The notes: generated by a model not told the origin, from the letters alone. 64,000 nucleotides of DNA from Megascapheus bottae (GCA_024803745.1 JANJXV010000043.1:8922018-8986017), one strand, 5' to 3'. Shown: positions 1-10,915, counted from the first letter of the stretch. Numbers and translations are program-made.

Positions 1-431
1 CCACATACATAGAAAAAGCTGGAAGTAAGCCGGCGCAGTGGCTCTCACCTGTAATCCTAGCTACTCAGGAGGCAGGCTGAGATCAGAGGATCAAGGTTCA
101 AAATCAGCCTGGGCACAAAAGGACCTGACATACTTATCGCCAGTTAACCTCTAGAAAACGGGAAGTAGGGCTTGGCTCTAGGATATGGTGGTAGCCTTGA
201 GCTGAAGAGCTCAGGGACAACACCCAGGCCCAGGGTTAGGGCTATAGCCTTGAGCTGAAGAGCTCACGGACACCACATCGTCCAGGTCGAGTACAAGCCC
301 CATGACCTACAAAAAAAAAAAAAAAGAAAGAAAAAAGAAAGCCAGAAGTGGTGCTGTGGCTCAAATGGCAGACCACTAGCCTTGAGAAAACCCAAGGACA
401 GTGCTCGAGCCCTGAGTTCAAGCCCCATGTC
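1..431 (+). repeat. IDL-Geo SINE split by a 7SL-Geo SINE (nested)
   Basis: The ID tail of an IDL-Geo copy (1-26, cut by the window edge) resumes at about 341-431 with its Geo module. Between them, 28-340 is a 7SL-Geo copy with an internal duplication of AGCCTTGAGCTGAAGAGCTC and a long A-rich tail. Confidence 0.8.
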
Positions 432-1149
432 TACCTCATTTTTCTCCCTAACCCGCCCCTCCCATATCTCTGACTCTCTACACCCCACTTTGGCTCTATC
501 CTGGTCCCCAGATGTCCGGGCCTGAAGTTGGTAGGGCTCGTCATTGATTTGGACAGTTAGCCCTAAGCAAGGCCACATCTGGGGTCTTTGTGAAGAACCT
601 GCTCCGTGCTTCCTCCCCTCCCCCGCGCCCCTCTCCTGGCTCTGGCTCTGAGCAGCTCCCACAGACCTGAGGCCAAACCACCTGCCCCTCATCCACCTTC
701 CCTCATGGGTGGGTGCCCAGAACCCTGGGCTTGCTGACACCTGCATCTTCAAAGAATTCCACCTCAAAGGGCAGGAAGAGGAGCTGTTACTGGAGCCCTG
801 CACTGAGCCACCACCTGCAGACATGGCCTGCCACTGCAACCTGCCTCCTGTTTTTAGAGGTGCCAAGGTCATTCCCCACCCCCACCTTTTCCACATGCCA
901 GGCAAGCATTCATTCTTCATTGAGCCACATCCCAGCCTCCATCTCTTCTTCCTCAGTTGTCTCCACAGCTAGTGGCTGCTTTCTCATCTCTGTCCTCTAC
1001 CAAGTGGTTTTTAATGTCTCCAAGTTCTAGAACTAACCCTATGTGCTGACTTGCTTATGACCCTGACCCCTCCGTTACAGCTCCGGTAGCATGCCTAAAA
1101 AATAATGGGTTTTGAAAAACATTTGTGGAATAAAATAAACCGAATACTT
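432..1149. other. single-copy stretch left of FBXL12, no gene seen
   Basis: Not recognisably repetitive, with no convincing reading frame. Two overlapping plus-strand AATAAA hexamers (1129-1139) could end a plus-strand transcript converging on FBXL12, but nothing upstream supports a gene. Confidence 0.4.
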
Positions 1150-1594
1150 TTAAAAAATGCTTATTGCTTTTTAATAGAAAATATTATATACCATGGAAAA
1201 CACTCGGAAAAGGCAGAATACAAAATAGAACCTTTGGAAACATTTGGCTATGCGAAGACAGGCTTTGAGCGCTGAGATCCGATGCATCGCATGCGGAGAG
1301 AAGGGTCTGCATAGGTTCGAGTTCAGGTAGGGACCATCCTTCTGGGCTGGGGAGGGCGGGGCCCAGGGCCCCAGCTCCACCCGGACTGGGTCCTGAGGAC
1401 GCTACCCTGAGGATGACCCGGGAAAGGCACTGCAGGGCAGAGTCTGCACTGGATGAGGTAGCTCCCGACAAGGGCAGGCTGTGGGAAGCTCCGCCCATAG
1501 CCACGCCCATGCGCTGGCCCTCTGGGAGGCCCTGGCCAGGCCCTGCACCACGGCTGGCCGGCCCTCAGGGCTGGGCCCCAGGAGAGGCATCCCC
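1150..1594 (-). other. FBXL12: FBXL12 3' untranslated region with candidate poly(A) signal
   Basis: This is SINE-free sequence following the FBXL12 stop. An ATTAAA hexamer lies on the minus strand at 1175-1170, about 420 nt past the stop. The exact cleavage site cannot be seen, and a longer 3' UTR is possible. Confidence 0.5.
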
Positions 1595-4500
1595 TCACAT
1601 CCACCAGTCCATGGACTCCTTGGGGGAGGGCCTGACGATGACCACGCAGTGGGGCAGCCCCTGGCACAGGATCTTCTCCGCCTCCTGCCCCTCCCAGCCC
1701 AGCCCCTGCAGCTCCAGCACGCGGAGCTTGGGGATGGCCAGGCAGGAGGAGACGATTTCAGCGGGGGTAGGCATTTCCGGGGTGACGAGGGGGCCCTGAA
1801 GGCACAGACTCTCCAGGGCTGGCATGCCCTGCAGCTGGGCCAGGCCCGGGGCAGAGAGGCCCCCCACGGTCAGCCGGAGCTTGCGCAGGTCACGGAGGTG
1901 ACGGCTGATGGCCAGCAGGGTGCTGTCGGCCGATAGGGTGCAGCCTAGCACCTCAAACCGCTGCAGGTAGCTGAGCTCCTGCAGGCTGGCGTCCAGGCCG
2001 GTCTCGGTGACGCGGTAGGTGCCGCCCAGGACGAGCGATCTCAGCGCCCGGAAGCGGGTGAGGCCCTGCAGGTGCTCGTCGCGGAAGGCGGGCACGCGGT
2101 CCAGCACGATGCACTCGAGCAGCGGCAGCACCGTGGGGTCCTGCTCCTTCAGCAGCCATGCCATGGAGATCTCGCAGCTGTGCAGCTCCAGGGTCCTCAG
2201 CGTGCTGGGCAGGCTGGTGATGGGTACCATGCTCAGGTCGGCCACGTGCAGGCACAGGCGCTGCAGGTTGGGGCACTTCTGGCCCAGGGCCCTCAACAGG
2301 GCCGGGGACAGCTGGGGGGCCTGGGAGCCCGAGAAGAGGTAGCCGCCCAGCCGCAGCGAGTGCAGCCGCGACGCCATGTATCGGCGAAGCAGGTGCCACA
2401 TGACTTTAGGCCGCATCTGTAAGAGCCAGGGATGGGGGTGACGGATCAGAGGCAAAGGGGGGTCCCTGGCAGTCCACTTCCCCTCCCCCGCCCACTGGCG
2501 GCAGGCACATGGGTCCCTCTGGGCCTCCTTGCAGGGGAGCAAGACGATGGTTTGACATTGTGACGGCTAAGACTGTGGGAAAGACTCGAACCTGGGGCCC
2601 AGTTGTGCATAGCTGCTTCTCATGGTGCTAGGCACAAACAAAACCAAAGGCAGCCATGGGATTGGAAACCCTGCCCTCTACATTTTGGGTTTTAGAACCA
2701 AGAGTCTGCTTGTGTAGCCCAGGCTGGCCTCAGACCCCCATCCTTCCACAGCTAGTGGCACCACACATGGATCCAAGACCTCTTTCCTTGTAGCCACCTC
2801 TCCGAGAAACTGGTACAGACCAAAACTGCCCCCAACATATTAGGTGTAAATTTTTTTAATTTATTATGTGCATATATTTATCTATTTTTAAAGAAAATCA
2901 CAGCCAGGTGCTGGTGGACTGTACCAGTGCTCCTCACTACTCAGGAAGCTGAGACTTGAGGATCATGGTTTGGACCCAGACAGGGTGAGAAAGTCTGTGA
3001 CACTCCAGTCTAATCTCCAATTAGTTACCAAAAAAAAACCCTACAAGGAGAGCAGAGCTGTGGCTCAAGTGGTAGAGTCCTAGTCTTAAAATAAGCTCAG
3101 GGACAGTGCACAGACTCTTGAGTTCAAGCCCCAGAACCAGCACCAAAAAATAAATATTCAATAGTTTGTGCTGGGGATTGAACCCAGGGCCTGGAGTTTG
3201 GCCTAGTAGTAGAGTGCTTGCCTAACATGCAAAAAGACCTGGGTTCGATTCCTCTGTACCACATACATAGAAAAAGCCAGAAGTGGTGCTGTGGCTCAAG
3301 TGGTAGAGCTTTAGCCTTGAAAAAGTCCAAGGACAGTGCTCAGGACCTGAGTTCAAGCTCCAGGACTGGCAAAAAAAAAAAATGCTGAGAACACCCTACC
3401 ATTGAGCTACATCCCCAATCTAACACATATTTGTTTGAGACAGACTCACTATGTAGTGCAAGCTGGCTTCAAACTTGAGCTTTTCCTGACTCTTCTATTC
3501 CCCAGAGTAGAGGCTCTGGCCAGCAAAGTATAAAATAGGCACAAAGCCAATTGGCAAAAATCAACCTTTCCTGTAAAAGTGCTTGATGAGAAACTCCTCA
3601 GGTTGCACGCACTAAGATGCAAGCCAGATGAGAAGCAGATGTTGCAAAGCCCCTGGGGGTAACTAGTGTGGATTCAGTTTGGCCACTGTGGGGCTTCTTA
3701 CCAATCAACAGCGAGGCAAACCACTTAAAGACATCTGTACTGTACATTAACCCCAAAATAAAATTCTTTTAAAGACATCTGTATTAAACAGTCATTGCTT
3801 TTTTTTTAATTGGAAGGGCATCATTTCCTAAAAATATCAAATGACAAAAAAAACAACTAGTTCCACACAGCTTGAATTCTATCAGATGTTCTAAGTCATT
3901 TGGTAATAAAGTCTACTGGTGATATACACAGGTCCAGTGTGATATTATGTCATTTTATATAGATGACATCAGCATCTGGGGATTTGGGGAGTGATGGGAT
4001 TCTAGAATCAACGCCCCCACATACCAAGGGAAGACTAAATAAATGTAAGACTGGGTTTCTAGAGTGGTAAGGCAAATGGAACATAGCTACTCAGGAGACT
4101 GAGAAATGAAAATCACAGTTCAAAGCCAGCTTGGGCAACAAAGTCTGTGAGACTATTCTCTCCAATTTACCAGCAAAAAGCCAGAAATGTAGCTGTGGGT
4201 AAAGTGGCAGAGTGCCAAGCCTTGAGAGAAAATGCTAAGTGCAGTGCCCAAGGACACATTGACCCAGTACCAACACACACACAAACAACTATTAGCCGGG
4301 GCGGGCGCTGGTGGCTCATGCCTGTAATCCTAACTACTCAGGAGACGGAGATCTGATCAAAGCCAGCCTAGGCACTAAAGTCAGAGAGACTCTTATCTCC
4401 AGTTAACCACCAGAAGTGGTGCTGTGTGGCTCAAGAGGTAGGGCGGTAGCCTTGAGCTGGGGGGTGGGGTGGGGGGAAGGAAGCACTGGTATTGGCCAGG

Positions 4501-5218
4501 CTTGATGTCACTCTGCCTGTCATTCTAATACAGAAGGTTGAGATCCAGAAGTTCGAGATCCAAGGACGGCTGGAGCAGAGAAACCCATAAGACTACATGT
4601 CCAATTGGCCAGCAAAATATCGGGCTGAAGGCGTGCCTCAAGTGACACCGGCAAAACCAAACCAACTAACCACCGCCAACAATAAGCAACAGAAACCTTG
4701 AGCAGTCCCTACCTAATATTTTGATAAAGTACCAAGTACGAGTTAGGGCACAAATCCTCCCGCTCCCCAAAGCCCCCAACATCCCGGCCAGACAGAAGTG
4801 GGCGGGGCAGGGATGGGCTCCGAGCAAAGCCAGGCCGCCCCACCCCTACGCGGCGGCCGGCAGCTCAGGCCCCGCCCCCCGGTTCAGCCCCGCCCCTCGG
4901 GCCCCGCCCCGCCCCCTCGAGCCCCGCCCCGCCCGCGGGCCCGGCGTACCGTGTACAGCGTCAGGTCGACGTGTCGCCACAGCCAGCGGTCGTCTACTAG
5001 CCGCTTCCAGTGGTGACAGACCCTGAGGGAGGTGACCGGCCGTTAGCGCGACCCCGGCCTCGCCAGGGCCCCCGGTCGGCATCTCCGGGTGCGCCCCTGC
5101 CCGGCTCTTCCCCCCGAGGAGCGGGGCGGCACCTGGAGATGCGGATCCGGTCCCGGACCGGGAGGTAAGAGAAGATCTCCAGTAGCACCAAATCCGGCAG
5201 GTCCACTAAAGACGCCAT
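1595..5218 (-). CDS. FBXL12: F-box and leucine-rich repeat protein 12 (complete, 3 coding exons)
   Basis: Coding exons read right to left: 5218-5133, 5022-4950, 2416-1595. Introns are 110 bp and 2533 bp, both GT-AG. The joined frame gives 326 aa, the length I know for human FBXL12, ending DWWM and a TGA stop. Residues about 4-48 form the F-box (LPDLVLLEIFSYLPVRDRI, then CHHWKRLVDDRWLW), which binds SKP1. The rest, all in exon 3, is a run of leucine-rich repeats (LRTLELHSCEISMAWL, LRSLVLGGTYRVTETGL, LRVLELQGLGWEGQEAE) that should select substrates. Family knowledge: SCF ubiquitin-ligase receptor; reported targets include p57, CaMKI and Ku80. The start at 5218 sits in a good context (ACCATGG) and begins MASLVDLP, matching the family start. 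The frame stays open upstream to an in-frame ATG at 5371, which I reject as start. The first donor (AG/GTGCCG) is weak. Large intron 2 is filled with SINEs. Confidence 0.97.
2695..2770 (-). repeat. B1 SINE fragment
   Basis: TGTAGCCCAGGCTGGCCTCA is the B1 right half in reverse. It lies in FBXL12 intron 2. Confidence 0.6.
2905..3150 (+). repeat. 7SL-Geo SINE
   Basis: Head GCCAGGTGCTGGTGG, linker ATCTCCAATTAGTTACC, Geo GTGGCTCAAGTGGTAGAG, then an A-rich tail. Confidence 0.85.
3165..3381 (+). repeat. IDL-Geo SINE
   Basis: The full dimer begins near 3196, preceded by a scrap of reversed ID (GGGGATTGAACCCAGGG). Confidence 0.9.
3382..3505 (-). repeat. ID plus B1 fragments, reverse
   Basis: CTACCATTGAGCTACATCCC (ID) is followed by TTTGAGACAGACTCACTATG (B1). 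Confidence 0.6.
3541..4080. other. single-copy FBXL12 intron 2 sequence
   Basis: AT-rich, with no repeat or exon recognised. Confidence 0.4.
4081..4290 (+). repeat. 7SL-Geo SINE, 5' truncated
   Basis: Starts at GCTACTCAGGAGACTGAG; the tail has become (CA)n with AAACAAC. Confidence 0.8.
4298..4480 (+). repeat. 7SL-Geo SINE, 3' truncated
   Basis: A good head (GGCGCTGGTGGCTCATGCC) whose Geo module breaks into a G-rich run (4459-4480) with G-quadruplex potential. Confidence 0.8.
4490..4660 (+). repeat. old degenerate 7SL-Geo SINE
   Basis: CCTGTCATTCTAATACAGAA and later GTGCCTCAAGTGACACCGGC follow the family order, with heavy divergence. Confidence 0.5.
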
Positions 5219-5830
5219 GGTTCCGCTGACCGACACGCACTTCCGCTTCCTGTCGCAGCGGCGCGGGAAGCGGCCTGGAGGGGTTCGGGCCGCGACTTCC
5301 CAAAGTCGACTGACAGAACTCACTTTCCTAGAACTTTTCCTGAGGAAATGGTGGGCTTCCGGGACCCCCACCGCCTAAGACCGGGGCCGGCTCGGAAGTC
5401 TGGGCCAGTGACAGACCGAGAGCACGCCTGGCCGGTGGGGCCGTGAGGGGCCGTGAGGGGCCGAGGCCCAGAGGCCAGGCCGGTGATATGCGGCGAGCCC
5501 GGGGGCGCGGCCTTGGATAAACGAGGGGGGCGTGGTCGCCGCTTGTGGGCGGGGCGAGGCCCCGCCTGTCAGGAGCGGGAAAGCACAGGGCCAGCCTGGA
5601 AGGCGAGGCGTCTCGGGGGGCGTGGTCTGCGTCGGGGGGCGTGGTTCAGCCTTGGACCTAATTGGGAAAGCGGGTCAGGGGGCGAGTCTGGATCCGAGCC
5701 TCGTGCGGGGAAGTGGTCCTACTTTCCGGGGAAATTTGGGGGATTGGCTTATGCCTCCCACTGTAGGAACCCCGGGAGGGCGCCTAGAAAGCGTTTTCGG
5801 GATGGAGTGGAGGCCCTGGGACCGGACTGA
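5219..5830 (-). promoter_or_regulatory. FBXL12: FBXL12 CpG-island promoter and 5' UTR
   Basis: The G+C- and CpG-rich block runs from about 4800 to 5830 across FBXL12 exons 1-2 and their upstream side. There is no TATA box. ETS-type CTTCCG motifs lie at 5240-5245 and 5356-5361. The upstream part has several GGGGCGTGGT boxes (5529-5645, KLF/Sp type) and a 10-bp tandem GGGGCCGTGA near 5440-5462. The start site is inferred to be within about 150 bp of the ATG. Confidence 0.75.
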
Positions 5831-5839
5831 GACAGGTCG

Positions 5840-6300
5840 AGGTTCCAAGGGAATTTTTTTTTTAATCCCCACACAATGAACTTGGGACAGGTGTGGCCGG
5901 GAGCAAAGGATGTAGCAGAGTGAAACTGAGTCAGGATAAAGTGAGGAAAATGAGGCCTGGTGAAGGCAACTCAGAAGCACGGCATTTAAAAAAGCACAGA
6001 AGCACTATCTTTGCTTCAAAGAGAGACGACAGGATACATTCCTTCTTGAGAAATGCCCCCCTCCAACCCCAACTTAAGCAACCACGGGAGGCTTTCCTTA
6101 TCTCAAGGATAAGGATCTGTTTTATGGCAGGATATATTCTTACCTGGAAAGAATGTCCAAAACATCCAGAAACTCAGAAAGTAATACTTGAAGTGGTTTG
6201 AGCAAAGACAAAACACCTATCTCTGCATAATTTTGCGTCCCCCCCGCCCCGGCCCTGCCAGGGAGCTGTGTGTCTCTGCCTCTCCTGGAGAGCACCCAGA
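5840..6300. other. single-copy intergenic sequence, FBXL12-UBL5
   Basis: No exon or repeat recognised. Confidence 0.4.
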
Positions 6301-6309
6301 CTTTTATTT

Positions 6310-6695
6310 TATTATTATTATTTTGCCAGTCCCAGGCTCAGGGCCTGAGCACTGTCCTTGGGCTTTGTCAAGGTTATAGCTCTACCACTTGAGCCACGGC
6401 ACCATTTCCAGCTTTTTTTTTTTTTTTTGCCAGTCCTGGGCTTGAGCTCAGGGCATGAACCCCGTCCTTGGACTTTTCTCAAGGCTAGAGCTCTACCACT
6501 TGAACCACAGCACCACTTTCGGCTTTTTTCTATGTATGTGGTACCGAGGAATTGAACCCGGTCTTCGTGCATGCACTCTACCACTAGGCCAAACTCCCGG
6601 CCCATTTCCAGCTTTTTCTAATGTATGTGGTACAAGGTCTTCATGAATGATAGGTAAGCAGTCTACCACTAAGCCAAACTCCCCATCCACCCACA
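6310..6695 (-). repeat. IDL-Geo SINE inserted in another IDL-Geo SINE
   Basis: The outer copy is 6310-6416 plus 6602-6690. The inner full copy is about 6417-6601. A direct repeat CCATTTCCAGCTTTT at 6402 and 6602 is the target-site duplication. Confidence 0.9.
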
Positions 6696-6904
6696 CTTTT
6701 AGAATGTACCCCTTCCTTTCTGGTTGGCTGCTAGTCTGCTTGCTTGCTTACTCTGATAAATCTCTGCCAAGTTTTCTTACCAATGTGACTTGTCCAGAAA
6801 TAATTATTCTGTCAGAAATCAAGGACCCAAAGTAAGAATCCAGTCTCTATAATTTTAGAAGGAAACTTAATAAACCCTCACTTGAATCCAGTGACAAAAT
6901 AACT

Positions 6905-7115
6905 TAGTTATGCCGGTAATCCTAGCTACTTAAGAGACTGAAATCTGAGGATGAGGGTGGGAAACAAGCGTAGGAAAGTCTAGGAGACTCTTATCTCCAA
7001 TTATTCACCAAAAAGCTGGAAGTGGAGCTGTAGCTCAGTTGATAGCCCCCAAAAAGAAAGCTCAATGCCAGTGCCCAGGCCCTGAGTTCAAGCCCTCATA
7101 CAGGCACAATATAGG
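6905..7115 (+). repeat. 7SL-Geo SINE
   Basis: GTAATCCTAGCTACTTAAGA through GAGTTCAAGCCCTCATA. Diverged. Confidence 0.8.
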
Positions 7116-7119
7116 CATG

Positions 7120-7682
7120 AGGATACATTTATATGCCAGAGTTGGAATTTTTTATTTTGCCTATGTAAGGAAATATTAAGGAAGTATTTCAAGTATCAGG
7201 AGTATGAATAAAGAAAAGGGCAGAGAGGCTATCTCAAAAGGCCAACAGACTTTATTTGGTTCAACTTGGGAAGGGTAACCAAGCTGAGGAAGAAAAGTGT
7301 TGTGCAACCATAGTTTTTCAGCCGGGCTGGAAGAAAAATGGTCTCATTTATTATTCTGGGAGGATGAAGTCAGATAGGGCAAAAGTTGGGAGGGGGAGGA
7401 ACAGGATGGGAAGAGAGGAAGGGACTCTTTGTACAAAAATGGAATCTTGACTTTCAAGAAAAAGGAGTTTTTACAGCATCTTGTCTTCAAAAGTTCAGGC
7501 CCACAGTTCATAGGTTATCTATCACAGCCTCAAGGTATGTTTGGGGAGGGGGAAGGGAAAGGGAGATGATTCAGCAAGGTAGAGAAGGTCTAAGATTTGA
7601 CTGTTGGGAAAGGTGGTTTTAGTTTAACTCATTTTTCATCAGTCTTATTCTGCCAAAGTGTTGTCCACAAATTGACACAATT
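7120..7682. other. single-copy intergenic sequence
   Basis: Purine-rich between 7370 and 7570; no gene seen. Confidence 0.4.
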
Positions 7683-7916
7683 GACCAATTAATCCTAGCT
7701 ACTTAGGAGGCTGAGATCTGAGGATTGAGGTTCAAAGCCAGCCTGGACACGGAAGTCCATGAGACTCATTTCCAATTAACCACTAGAAAACTGGAAGTGG
7801 CACTGTGGCCCAAGTGGCAGAGTGCTAGCCTTGATCAAAAAGTGTCCAAGAACAGTGCCCAGGCACTGAGTTCAAGCCCTAGAACTGACAAAAACAAACA
7901 AACAAACAAACAAACC
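7683..7916 (+). repeat. 7SL-Geo SINE with (AAAC)n tail
   Basis: TAATCCTAGCTACTTAGGAG to CTAGAACTGAC, the tail grown to a short AAACA repeat. Confidence 0.85.
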
Positions 7917-7997
7917 TGGAGACCACTTGAGCAAAAAGAGCTGGGGAAAATGCTACAATGCTCAGTTCAAGCTCCACCACTAGGGGGGGAAAAAGTA

Positions 7998-8000
<3 letters not shown>

Positions 8001-8048
<48 letters not shown>
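8001..8048. repeat. (GT)n microsatellite
   Basis: About 24 GT units ending directly at the 3' end of the reversed Geo module that follows. Confidence 0.95.
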
Positions 8049-8654
8049 CTTGAACTCAGCCTGGGTGCAGTCCCTGAGCTCTTCAGCTCAAGGCTACCAC
8101 CCTACCCTTGAGCCAAGCCCCAGTTCCCATTTTCTAGACGTTAATTGGAGATAAGAATATCAGATCCGGCCGGGAGTTTGGCCTAGTGGTTAGAGTGCTT
8201 GCCTAGCATGCATGAAGACCCGGGTTCGATTCCTCGGTACCACATACATAGAAAAAAGCCGGAAGTGGTGCTCAGGCTCAAGTGGTAGAGCTCTAGCCTT
8301 GAGAAAGTCCAAGGACAGTGCTCAGGCCCTGAGCTCAAGCCCAGGACTGGCAAAAAAAAAAAAAAATATATCAGATCCTTGGCCTAGTGCAAGTGTCTCT
8401 AGCACGCAAAGACCCAGGTTCAATTCCTTGGTACCACATAGAAAAAAGCTGGAAGTGGTGCTGAGGCTCAAGTGGTAGAACTCTAGCCTTGAGAAAGTCC
8501 AAGGACAGTGCTCAGGCCCTGAGCTCAAGCCTAGGACAGGCAAAAAAAAATAGTATCAGGTTCTTTTGTGCCTGGGTTGGGTTTGAACCGTGATCCTCAG
8601 ATCTCAGCCTCCTGAGTAGCTAGGAATACAGGTGTGAGCTACCATGCCTGGCTG
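8049..8654. repeat. 7SL-Geo SINE split by two IDL-Geo SINEs
   Basis: Outer minus copy: 8049-8167 plus 8551-8654. Inserts, both plus: 8168-8367 and 8379-8550. The direct repeat ATATCAGATCC (8157 and 8368) recurs as TATCAGGTTC at about 8554. Confidence 0.9.
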
Positions 8655-8675
8655 AAAAAAGTAATTTTTTAGTAA

Positions 8676-8775
8676 TTTTTTCCAGTCCTGGGGCTTGAAC
8701 TCAGCCTGGGCACTGTCACTGAACTTCTTTTGCTCAAGGCTAGCACTCTACCACTAAGCCACACTACCAGCCCTC
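8676..8775 (-). repeat. deleted IDL-Geo SINE
   Basis: The Geo module (GTCCTGGGGCTTGAACTCAG) is joined directly to the ID 5' end (CCACTAAGCCACACTACCAG), with the middle lost. Confidence 0.75.
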
Positions 8776-8813
8776 CAAAAAAGTAATTCTAAGACTTGTT
8801 AAAGCATACTCAA

Positions 8814-8940
8814 AGCCAGGTATGGTGGCTCACACTTGTAATCCCAACACTCAAGACGACTAGTCCTCACGAGGATTTCAAGTTTGAAGCCAACTCGGGA
8901 TACATAGAGCAATATTCTGTTTCAAAGCACAACAGGCATT
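8814..8940 (+). repeat. B1 SINE
   Basis: AGCCAGGTATGGTGGCTCAC and GTAATCCCAACACTCAAG. Confidence 0.8.
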
Positions 8941-9269
8941 TAGGTTGTTTCCAGAAATTTTTTTAAATCACAGCATTGGAGCTAAGCAGTTACGTATATG
9001 TACATACATACTATATCCATAAAATATATATGTACATTCTGTTTGTAGAGGCTAACCGGACTAAAAGCATATGAGGCTTAATTCTGAATCAGTTTGGTTA
9101 AATCACTATCCTAAAGACATTATAATAGAAATAAATATATATTTAACACCTACAGATAATTGGCAATGTTGAAGCTTTAACCAAGAAAATTTGGTGGCTT
9201 GGGTTTTGCAATCCTAGCTACTGTGGAAGCTGATAATAGTGTAAAGTTCCTCTGGGAAGGCACCTTCCC

Positions 9270-9590
9270 TTCCAGTTAAGTGTCCTGCCCAGTACTGTGT
9301 TACCTAGGTAACTGGCACACCAGGAGGTCATCTTCTTAGAGGTCTGGCCCCCATCACACCTAGCAGACCAAGGGAAAGTCCCCAGGCTCTGAGGTCATGG
9401 CTGCATCCTGTGTGGCCACACCTCCCCTCACCTGGCCACGCCTTCTCCCACCCCTGACCTAGATACCACTCTGGGCAGCCTTGGGCCATGAGTCTCCACC
9501 AAGCAAGGCAAAGCTGCAGTTGAGGAAAATAAAGTTTTCTCTCCTGCCTAAATGTGGCGTGGTGTTCTCTTTTCATCAGCCTTCCTAAAT
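9270..9590 (+). mobile_element. possible solo LTR of an old endogenous retrovirus
   Basis: A repeat-like block with an AATAAA (about 9530) followed by GTTTTCTCTCCTGCCTAAAT and GTGGCGTGGTGTTCTC, resembling an LTR R/U5 end. No internal retroviral sequence flanks it. Ends and family are unresolved. Confidence 0.3.
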
Positions 9591-9906
9591 TAAAACCTTA
9601 TAAATAGGAGGATCAATGTTTTAGACCAGCCTAGGCAAAAACTCTCTTGCCCCTTCTCCCCTCAGTCCACAGCTGAATGCAGCTCCAAACGCATGCACCT
9701 GTCCTCTCAGCCTATGTGAGAAGTTAAGATTGAGAGTTTCAAAGTTCCAGGCTAACCTAGACAGAAAAGTCCATGGAGGATCCAATTCCATGGAGGGAAG
9801 CTAAATGACAGGCTGTCACCTTACCAACTACAGAAAGCTGTCAGTATGCAGGATCACAGACCAGGTATACCAAGACAGAACTCAATATGCTACCCTGCAA
9901 AAGAAG

Positions 9907-10125
9907 AGAGGCTGGGAATGTGGCTTAGGGGTAGAGTGCTTGCCTGGCACACAGGAAGCCCTGGGTTCAATACTTATTACCCTGTAAACAGAAAAAGCTG
10001 GAAGTAGCACCCTGGCTTGTATGGTAGAGTGCTAGCCTTGAGCAAAAAGCAGTTCAGGGACAGTGCCCAGGCTCTGAGTTCAAGCCCCAGGGAAGGCAAA
10101 ATAATAATAATAATAATAATAGGAA
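9907..10125 (+). repeat. IDL-Geo SINE with (ATA)n tail
   Basis: An older subtype (GGGAATGTGGCTTAGGGG) whose tail became AATAATAAT. Confidence 0.85.
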
Positions 10126-10139
10126 TAATTAGTAGACAA

Positions 10140-10220
10140 CACCTGGGGTGTGACTCAGGGTAGAATGTCTGCTAACAAGCATGATGCCCTGGGCTCAAAC
10201 CCCAGGATACCCACCAAAAA
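10140..10220 (+). repeat. ID SINE monomer
   Basis: GGGGTGTGACTCAGGGTAGA to GGGCTCAAACCCCAGGA. Confidence 0.65.
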
Positions 10221-10476
10221 GAACACAAGGTGTATGCTAGTATCGTACATTAATAACAGGCCAAACACTGGCTTTCTATCAAATTAGGAAAGACCAGCTT
10301 AAGCTTTCTCACATTAGTCTTGGTATGTGGGAATACAATCTTGCAAGCAGTGTAGGGTAAGATTTGGTGAGCAGAATCCATAGAATTTGCTTGACGGCAG
10401 TTTTTCAATATCGATGTACCTATTCTACCCGACAATCCCATTTCTAGGACTTCTGAACATTTTTCCAGGAATGTTT

Positions 10477-10693
10477 GCTTTTCATTTTTTTTTGCCAGTC
10501 CTGGGCTTGAGCTCTGGTCCTGAGCACTGTCCTTGGACTTTCTCAAAGCTAGAGCTCTACCACTTGAGCCTCAGCACCACTTCTGGCTTTTTTTCTATGT
10601 AAGTGGTACCAAGGAATTGAACCCGGGTCCTCGTGAATGCTAGGCAAGCACTCTACCACTAGGCTAAACTCCAAGCCCTGCTTTTCATTTTTT
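10477..10693 (-). repeat. IDL-Geo SINE with target-site duplication
   Basis: A full dimer flanked by TGCTTTTCATTTTTT on both sides. Confidence 0.92.
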
Positions 10694-10729
10694 TTCAAAT
10701 GTTTGCTTTTTAGAAAACAACACCAGGGG

Positions 10730-10915
10730 CTGGGAGTTTGGCCTAGTGGTAGAGTGCTTGCCTAGCATGCACGAAGACCCGGGTTCAATTCCTCGGTACC
10801 GCATACATAGAAAAAAAAAAAGCTGGAAGTGGTGCTGTGGCTCAAGTGGTAGAGCTCTAGCCTTGAGAAAGTCCAAGGACAGTGCTCAGGACCAGAGCTC
10901 AAGCCCAGGACTGGC

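Noticed and set aside
1413..2422. Several plus-strand frames over FBXL12 exon 3
   Set aside because: Antisense shadows of the leucine-rich-repeat exon.
5371..5371. ATG at 5371 as the FBXL12 start
   Set aside because: The family protein begins MA(S/T)LVDLP at 5218, where the start context is strong; the upstream extension is not family-like.
10730..10800. tRNA gene candidates with A and B boxes
   Set aside because: These are the tRNA-like heads of IDL-Geo SINEs; they lack a proper cloverleaf and are followed by Geo and A-tails.
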